Of a stretch of DNA of 64,000 bases, positions 58,226 to 64,000 are shown piece after piece (positions within the stretch are counted from its first letter, which is position 1; every line of letters starts with the position of its first letter). A program made the translations under genes and the position numbers. This stretch comes from Azorinus chamasolen (Eukaryota > Mollusca > Bivalvia > Cardiida > Solecurtidae): assembly GCA_963576725.1 (NCBI GenBank), contig OY755236.1, forward strand, positions 70,774,379 to 70,838,378. Direction: 5' to 3'. The notes under the pieces are model-generated. The model was given only the letters and a program-made list of their open reading frames with translations, ran no database searches and was not told the origin of the DNA.

Positions 58226-58504
58226 ATTTCATTAATACGCCAGATATCAATTCGGGTTACGTATCCATAAGAACAGGTTGGACAAATACTGGGAAATTCA
58301 AGACGTAGCACCATTTCTTGAAGATGTCAAGGCTAACATAGTATTACATGGAAGTGATGTTGGCGACCAAAATGCTGTTTAAATCAGAGCCCGAAATAGA
58401 GGAGCCTACAGCATCTGCTCTGGGATACAAAGGTAGGTAACGATAGGTAGGTAATCAATGGTTCTGCCCACCAATCGTTCCTCCGCTAAGATTACAGATG
58501 CGCG

Positions 58505-58512
58505 TGACGTCA
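58505..58512. promoter_or_regulatory. CRE-like site TGACGTCA
   Basis: Perfect palindrome in a locally CG-rich stretch, 160 bases upstream of the PDZ exon's ATG. A candidate promoter element only. Confidence 0.35.
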
Positions 58513-58673
58513 CGGCGATTCTTCCTCTAGTGCATCGAGATACCCATATGGGCATTCAGACTGACGCGGCTCACGGTCTACTATACACTATTTAGTGAGC
58601 GGGATGTCCATCTAGTACCTAGGCTATATGTGATTGCGTTTTAGTGGGGATTTATTTAAGACCAGGTGTGAAA

Positions 58674-58790
58674 ATGGAATTCCAACCGGAAATAATGTCT
58701 GTCAAGTTGTCCAGACCGTACTCTGGATATTCGTGGGGCTTCAGACTTCAGGGTGGAGTGGATTTTAACATACCGTTATCGGTTCAAGTG
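58674..58790 (+). CDS. First coding exon of a PDZ-LIM (Zasp/LDB3/PDLIM-type) gene
   Basis: 39 codons from ATG to a GTGAGG donor, phase 0. The product starts MEFQPEIMSVKLSRPYSGYS, then WGFRLQGGVDFNIPLSVQV. This matches the N terminus of the PDZ domain of the Zasp/LDB3/PDLIM family, whose hallmark is W-G-F-R-L-Q-G-G-x-D-F-N and whose carboxylate-binding loop is this GFRL segment. These proteins bind alpha-actinin through the PDZ domain and scaffold Z-discs or stress fibres. In relatives the first exon also ends soon after this motif. No later PDZ or LIM exon is seen before the window end, so intron 1 exceeds 5.2 kb and contains the 36-bp minisatellite. An upstream exon (58372-58432) could splice in frame at TTTTAG (58643), but that is weak. 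Confidence 0.8.
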
Positions 58791-58921
58791 GTGAGGTTCA
58801 ACATATTATTAGTTAATGATGCTATCACTTTAATCTATCTCCCAGGAAAGCATTTCACTTGCACAACATTTTTGTTGTATCCTAATCGTATATAGGTAGA
58901 CCTATCTACATTGGTATTTAT

Positions 58922-59018
58922 CACAGGGGTCTAGACCGCTTCATGGGGGTCTATATGTACTATATAATAATATTATATAGTACATATAGACCCCCATGAA
59001 GCGGTCCAGACCCCTGTG
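58922..59018. mobile_element. Palindromic MITE, 97 bp, 8-bp duplication
   Basis: CACAGGGGTCT / AGACCCCTGTG ends with nearly perfect arms. GTATTTAT at 58914-58921 and 59019-59026. hAT-like by duplication length and end sequence (inference). Confidence 0.75.
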
Positions 59019-59196
59019 GTATTTATGGGGCTACACCATATTCACCTTTTGGGTAGTTTTGCATCTCGAGCCCCTTTTCAGTAAGGAAGGAAAAGACTAG
59101 TAGTGCCTGCAGCAGACATCGTTTTTTGTTACGTAGATTTACAAGGTTGCGTAAACTGACCGAGTTAAAGTATGGACTTTGTGATACGCTACTGTG

Positions 59197-59330
59197 CACA
59201 GTATTAAATAGCATGAGCATGCTGTCTTACAGATCGTTGGTGAGACTAGTACTGTGCACAGTAGTTCACATTTATGTAATCGATCTACTTTCGGTTTTAA
59301 CGATATCCCGACAGAGTATCATAGACGGGC
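59197..59330. mobile_element. Rearranged copies of the 9-bp-duplication MITE
   Basis: A deleted copy (GCATGCTGTCTTAC ... GAGACTAG) is followed, after TACTGTGCACAG, by the head of another copy (TAGTTCACAT). TACTGTGCACAG also precedes the first part. Confidence 0.6.
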
Positions 59331-59443
59331 ATAAAAATGCTTTAGGTTAGGACGTTCCACATATTTTTTTTGCGGTATGATTTTCGTCCAAAATACGACA
59401 TTATTCTTAAATAAAGACATGCCATGGTATAAATGTGTATTAA

Positions 59444-59685
59444 CCCTTTCCCTCATATAAACGTGTTTTCACGCATTTGCAAACAGAGTAGACCCTGATC
59501 AGACGGCTCCTAGAGGAGCCGTCTGATCAGGGTCTGCTCTGTTTGCTAATAAACTTTGATAGATATGTTTCTTTACTTTCTAAAATGTCTACAATGTTCC
59601 ACCTTCTATATTTCTTTATAGCTATTTTGTCAATGAATATTCAGTAGGTATTGAAATTTGGCCTAAAAACAGAACAGCGAAAGGG
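59444..59685. mobile_element. Family A MITE, best-preserved copy, 242 bp
   Basis: TTAA at 59440-59443 and 59686-59689. CCCTTTCCCTCATATAAACG start. Hairpin of about 33-bp arms (59477-59545) built of CAAACAGAGTAGACCCTGAT, CAGACGGCTCC and their inverse. End GCGAAAGGG. Confidence 0.85.
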
Positions 59686-59788
59686 TTAACTATCTACCTG
59701 ACGAGAAAACTTCCGAAGTCAGATATTCTTTGGTTGCTGTTTAATCCACTTCACAGTTTCCACGCAGCGCTTACAGAACCACTATATA

Positions 59789-60068
59789 TCACAGGCATTA
59801 GGCTCATGAAATATGTCTAAAATAAGTTAAAATGTCCCTAAATTGACGTTTTGTAACATTTGGGGCCGAAAAAATAAAGCTTGGGGCGTTTTGAGACAAA
59901 GCTGAAATTTCGTATATTCTATATAAGAGATATATAGAATATACGAAATTTCAGCTTTGTCTCAAAACGCCCCAAGCTTTATTTTTATCGGCCCCAAATG
60001 TTACAAAACGTCAATTTAGGGACATTTTAACTTATTTTAGACATATTTCATGAGCCCAACGCCTGTGA
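59789..60068. mobile_element. Near-perfect palindromic MITE, 280 bp
   Basis: TCACAGGC / GCCTGTGA ends with TA on both sides and arms of about 135 bp meeting at TATATAAGAGATATATA. Few mismatches, so recent. Confidence 0.8.
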
Positions 60069-60769
60069 TAACGTGTAGACACGCTAACAAATTAGATAAA
60101 CAATGAATTAAGACCCTGACTGTATTCTGAATCTAAATTGATCAACGGATTGATACATGGAATATCATCTCGTCAAACCCCGGTCCCTCCAGGAATTTCA
60201 GAGACCCTTTCCAGTGTCTCCCACCCGCACCTCCTCTCCACACAGGGGTTAAAATGGGTACCTGTGAGGGTCTCTAGCCGGTATTGCGGCTGCTTGTTTA
60301 GCAGTGCTAAATATTGTAGGCGAATAACTCAATGACCAGGGGAGTAAAGGTACGGTCGGCTGAGCGGCCTTCGGACTGAAAGTAGACTATAACTAGGTGA
60401 TTTACTTTTAACATGGCTAATTGATTGTGTGATTGAATAATACAACAACAGTATATCAATAACGACTACATTGTTCCCCGTCGCGCGTCCACCTCACTTC
60501 TCCCTAAAAGTTTGGCCTAGAATGATCCCTGAGGTATACTTAGGCAAACAATGCAGATCAAGATCAAGCGGCTTCTCAACGACTGAACAGCTTCTTCATT
60601 TTGTGCTACTATGTATGTCTAATTTAAAGTTATGAACAGACTCTCATGGATAGACTCAATAAAACCGAGTCTGCAATTTTCTCTTTTCACATTTGCTACT
60701 TTTGCTTTCGAAGGATCTCCCTCTCTCTCTCTTTTATGATTCTTTTTTAACGCGTTTCATCATTCGCGT

Positions 60770-60815
60770 CACCCATATAGAATATACGAAATTTCAGCTT
60801 TGTTTTCAATTTAGA
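60770..60815. repeat. Fragment of the 280-bp palindrome
   Basis: ATAGAATATACGAAATTTCA and GCTTTGT recur outside the main copy. Confidence 0.6.
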
Positions 60816-61254
60816 GACATTGTCTATAACCACACACCCCTCCCCCAGCAAAATCACTATTCACAAGGCTTTAACGGAATCAGTCAGTTAGGTGATCTAT
60901 CCTTTTGTCAGTCTGTCTGTCATACATATTGCAACAATTATAATAAGAAGTAGATAGGCCTACATTGTATGCAATACCTATTTTGATCAGCTTTTCCAGA
61001 TTTATATTTTCTAAATTTAGATTGTTTTAATCGATTGCCTCCTATAGGCTATTTTTTAGACTCAACAAATCTACTGAAACGGAGCATTTACTAGAAAAAT
61101 ATATTTAGATTTGTGTTGTTTTGATACCATGTAATACATAGAGCATGATACATGTGCACTTTCTAAGTAGCATGATACACTCTCTAATTGTTCAAACTTT
61201 TAGTAAAGACGAGTTGAGATTTGTTTAGACAGATGGTTGTTTAATCCTTTTTGA

Positions 61255-61375
61255 ATATGTTATAATTGAAATTTTAAAAATGATATATAAATGCAGCAAG
61301 TTTTTACCATAATCTTTGGGAGCTTTCTATATGATTTTTAACTCGCATTAAGCTGCCACCTGTCTTATAGACATG
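61255..61375. mobile_element. Family B MITE core, degraded
   Basis: AATGCAGCAAG, GGGAGCTTTCTATATG, GCATTAAGCTGCCACCTGTC. Confidence 0.5.
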
Positions 61376-61391
61376 CATCGAATTTGAACTA

Positions 61392-61596
61392 CAGTAAAAC
61401 CTCTCTATAATGGCCACTACATTACATCAAGTAGTTTGTGTTAAAGGCATGTGGCTACTTAAAGCAAGGTGAAAGTAAAACACAACGCCCCTATAGGAGA
61501 TTTCTGTTTTACTTTCACCTTGTGTTAAGGAGCCACCTGTTCCTAAATACCAACTAATTAACACAATTTAGTGGTCATTACAGAGAGGTTTTACTG
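61392..61596. mobile_element. Family B MITE, 205 bp
   Basis: TA then CAGTAAAACCTCTCTATAAT. The inverse end GAGAGGTTTTACTG stops at 61596, where the 36-bp array begins; the expected right TA is replaced by TGATTTG. Confidence 0.8.
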
Positions 61597-63490
61597 TGAT
61601 TTGTGCGTATACAGTTTAGAGGGGTTTACTGTGATTTGTGCGCATACAGTTTAGAGGGGTTTTACTGTGATTTGTGCGCATACAGTTTAGAGGGGGTTTA
61701 CTGTGATTTGTGCGCATACAGTTTAGAGGGGTTTTACTGTGATTTGTGCGCATACAGTTTAGAGGGGTTTTACTTTGATTTGTGGGCATACAGTTTAGAG
61801 GGGTTTACTGTGATTTGTGCTCATACAGTTTAGAGGGGTTTTACTGTGATTTGTGCGCATACAGTTTAGAGGGGTTTACTGTGATTTGTGTGTATACAGT
61901 TTAGAGGGGTTTTACTGTGATTTGTGTGCATACAGTTTAGAGGGGTTTTACTGTGATTTGTGTGTATACAGTTTAGAGGGGTTTTACTGTGATTTGTGCG
62001 CATACAGTTTAGAGGGGTTTTACTGTGATTTGTGTGTATACAGTTTAGGGTTTTTTTACTGTGATTTGTGCGCATACAGGTTAGAGGGGTGTTACTGTGA
62101 TGTGTGTGTATACAGTTTAGAGGGGTTTTACTGTGATTTGTGTGTATACAGTTTAGAGGGGTTTTACTGTGATTTGTGCGCATACAGTTTAGAGGGGTGT
62201 TACTGTGATTTGTGTGTATACAGTTTAGAGGGGTTTTACTGTGATTTGTGCGCATACAGTTCAGAGGGGTTTTACTGTGATTTGTGTGTATACAGTTTAG
62301 AGGGGTTTTACTGTGATTTGTGTGTATACAGTTTAGAGGGATTTTACTGTAATTTGTGTGTATACAGTTTAGAGGGGTTTTACTGTGATTTGTGTGTATA
62401 CAGTTTAGAGGGGTTTTACTGTGATTTGTGTGTATACAGTTTAGAGGGGTTTACTGTGATTTGTGCGCATACAGTTTAGAGGGGTTTTACTGTGATTTGT
62501 GCGCATACAGTTTAGAGGGGTTTTACTGTGATTTGTGTGTATACAGTTTAGAGGGGTTTACTGTGATTTGTGTGTATACAGTTTAGAGGGGTTTACTGTG
62601 ATTTGTGTGTATACAGTTTAGAGGGGTTTTACTGTGATTTGTGTGTATACAGTTTAGAGGGGCTTTACTGTGATTTGTGTGTATACAGTTTAGAGGGGTT
62701 TTACTGTGATTTGTGCGCATACAGTTTAGAGGGGTTTTACTGTGATTTGTGTGTATACAGTTTAGAGGGAGTTTACTGTGATTTGTGTGTATACAGTTTT
62801 AGAGGGGTTTTACTGTGATTTGTGTGTATACAGTTTAGAGGGGTTTTACTGTGATTTGTGTGTATACAGTTTAGAGGGGGTTTACTGTGTTTTGTGTGTA
62901 TACAGTTTAGAGGGGTTTTACTGTGATTTGTGTGTATACAGTTTAGAGGGGTTTTACTGTGATTTGTGCGCATACAGTTTAGAGGGGTTTTACTGTGATT
63001 TGTGCGCATACAGTTTAGAGGGGTTTTACTGTGATTTGTGTGCATACAGTTTAGAGGGGTTATACTGTGATTTGTGTGTATACAGTTTAGAGGGGTTTTA
63101 CTGTGATTTGTGTGTATACAGTTTAGAGGGGCTTTACTGTGATTTGTGTGTATACAGTTTAGAGGGGTTTACTGTGATTTGTGCGCATACAGTTTAGAGG
63201 GGTTTTACTGTGATTTGTGTGTATACAGTTTAGAGGGGTTTTACTGTGATTTGTGTGTATACAGGTTAGAGGGGTTTACTGTGATTTGTGCGCATACAGT
63301 TTAGAGGGGTTTAACTGTGATTTGTGTGTATACAGTTTAGAGGGGTTTTACTGTGATTTGTGTGTATACAGTTTAGAGGGGTTTTACTGTGATTTGTGCG
63401 CATACAGTTTAGAGGGGCTTTACTTTGATTTGTGCGCATACAATTTAGAGGGGCTTTACTGTGATTTGTGCGCATACAGTTTAGAGGTTT
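61597..63490. repeat. 36-bp minisatellite, about 53 copies
   Basis: The unit is TGATTTGTGTGTATACAGTT followed by TAGAGGGGTTTTACTG. The main variation is GTGTAT versus GCGCAT in the unit (roughly 31 against 18, by eye, plus rare forms), and 35- versus 36-bp length. GCGCAT units dominate the first eight copies and the last three. Long ORFs on both strands arise only because 36 is a multiple of three. Confidence 0.95.
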
Positions 63491-63689
63491 TTTTTGCTGT
63501 ACTCTCAAGACTACCAATCAGCTATCAGTCATCTGTCAATCCTTTGAAAACTAAGTTTTCTGTTTACAGGGTTAATCTTTCGAATGTTGCATTTTCGAAA
63601 TGGAATGGCTGACAGAATAATCCATTCAGTGTTAACCATCTACTCATGAAGAAATAATGACATCATGAATATTGATTATCGGATGTTTT

Positions 63690-63780
63690 CTAGCTCACCT
63701 GAGCATTCGGCTCAGGATGGGCTATTCTGACCGCTCTCCGTCCGACGTCCATCCACATTTTCAAACGACATCTCCTCTGA
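63690..63780. mobile_element. Helentron/pearl-like end fragment
   Basis: TAGCTCACCTGAGCATTCGG and inverse GGCTCAGG, then GACCGCTCTCCGTCCGACG. Matches the ends of the 45.7-48.0 kb element. Confidence 0.6.
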
Positions 63781-63800
63781 AATTGCAAGCCCAATTTTAA

Positions 63801-64000
63801 CCACCTCCCTCATGAATATAAACGTGTTTTCACGTATCTGCAAACAGAGTAGACCCTGATCATGTAGGCTCCTACTCTGTTTGCTAATTAATGTAATTTG
63901 ATTTGTAAGTTTCTTTACTTTCTAAAATGGCTACAGTGTTTCACCTTCCATATTTCGTTATAACTATTTTGTCCATGAATATTCAGTAGGTATTGAAATG
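63801..64000. mobile_element. Family A MITE, cut by window end
   Basis: CCTCCCTCATGAATATAAAC, AACAGAGTAGACCCTGATCA, GTCCATGAATATTCAGTAGG. Confidence 0.65.

Noticed and set aside
60355..60400. tRNA-like CGGCTGAGCGGCCTTCGGAC
   Set aside because: No cloverleaf or B box; the phrase recurs inverted at 34330-34375, so it is a dispersed repeat.
61603..63612. Several long ORFs with YCDLCVYSLEGF-type repeats
   Set aside because: They are translations of a 36-bp minisatellite, open on both strands because the unit is divisible by three. No start context, exon border or family match.

Overview
This window is animal nuclear DNA, most likely from a bivalve mollusc. Three things point that way. There is no bacterial gene organisation, and the few host coding pieces are short exons with GT/AG borders and polyA signals. 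The rest is packed with repeats of a kind familiar from bivalves: core arrays of roughly 140-200 bp units, followed by GACGGACA-type microsatellites and a GC-rich hairpin, resembling 'pearl'/Helentron-derived elements. The mobile genes are also typical of molluscs (CR1/L2-like LINE, pogo-like and hAT transposases, a tRNA-derived SINE). Species cannot be fixed from sequence alone.

Layout. 1-3.5 kb: tandem repeats, foldbacks and a 131-bp element with a 9-bp target duplication. 3.5-7.3 kb (minus): a nearly complete LINE with one 1216-residue ORF carrying, in order, a 2A-like recoding motif, a PHD-like finger, an APE endonuclease and a reverse transcriptase. 7.5-8.0 kb: remnant of a pogo-like transposase. 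10.25-14.81 kb: a complete 4.56-kb pogo-like transposon with a TA target duplication, unusual ends built of repeated GTCAAACCGGCC boxes, and a two-exon transposase broken by one frameshift. 17.5-19.9 kb: Helentron-like arrays. 23.4-24.5 kb (plus): last exon of an unidentified host gene, with two frame breaks. 26.4-32.9 kb: Helentron-like arrays around a decayed hAT transposase. 33.6-41.9 kb (minus): three phase-0 exons of one unidentified host gene, with repeat-filled introns. 42.3-48.0 kb: more arrays. 48.0-49.6 kb: a composite inverted-repeat element with an 8-bp target duplication enclosing a reverse transcriptase fragment. 50-58 kb: MITE-dense DNA with one LINE relic. 58.67-58.79 kb (plus): first coding exon of a PDZ-LIM (Zasp/PDLIM-type) gene. 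61.6-63.5 kb: a minisatellite of about 53 copies of a 36-bp unit that starts exactly at the end of a MITE.

Two MITE families dominate. Family A sits at TTAA sites, begins CCCTTT, ends AAAGGG and carries a long central hairpin (CAAACAGAGTAGACCC arm). Family B sits at TA sites, begins CAGTMAAACC, ends ACTG and has its own hairpin. Several copies have been split by later insertions, so target duplications and boundaries of the inserted elements can be read directly. No CRISPR array, ribosomal RNA, prokaryotic gene or viral gene was seen. Multi-exon models and repeat boundaries were derived by eye.
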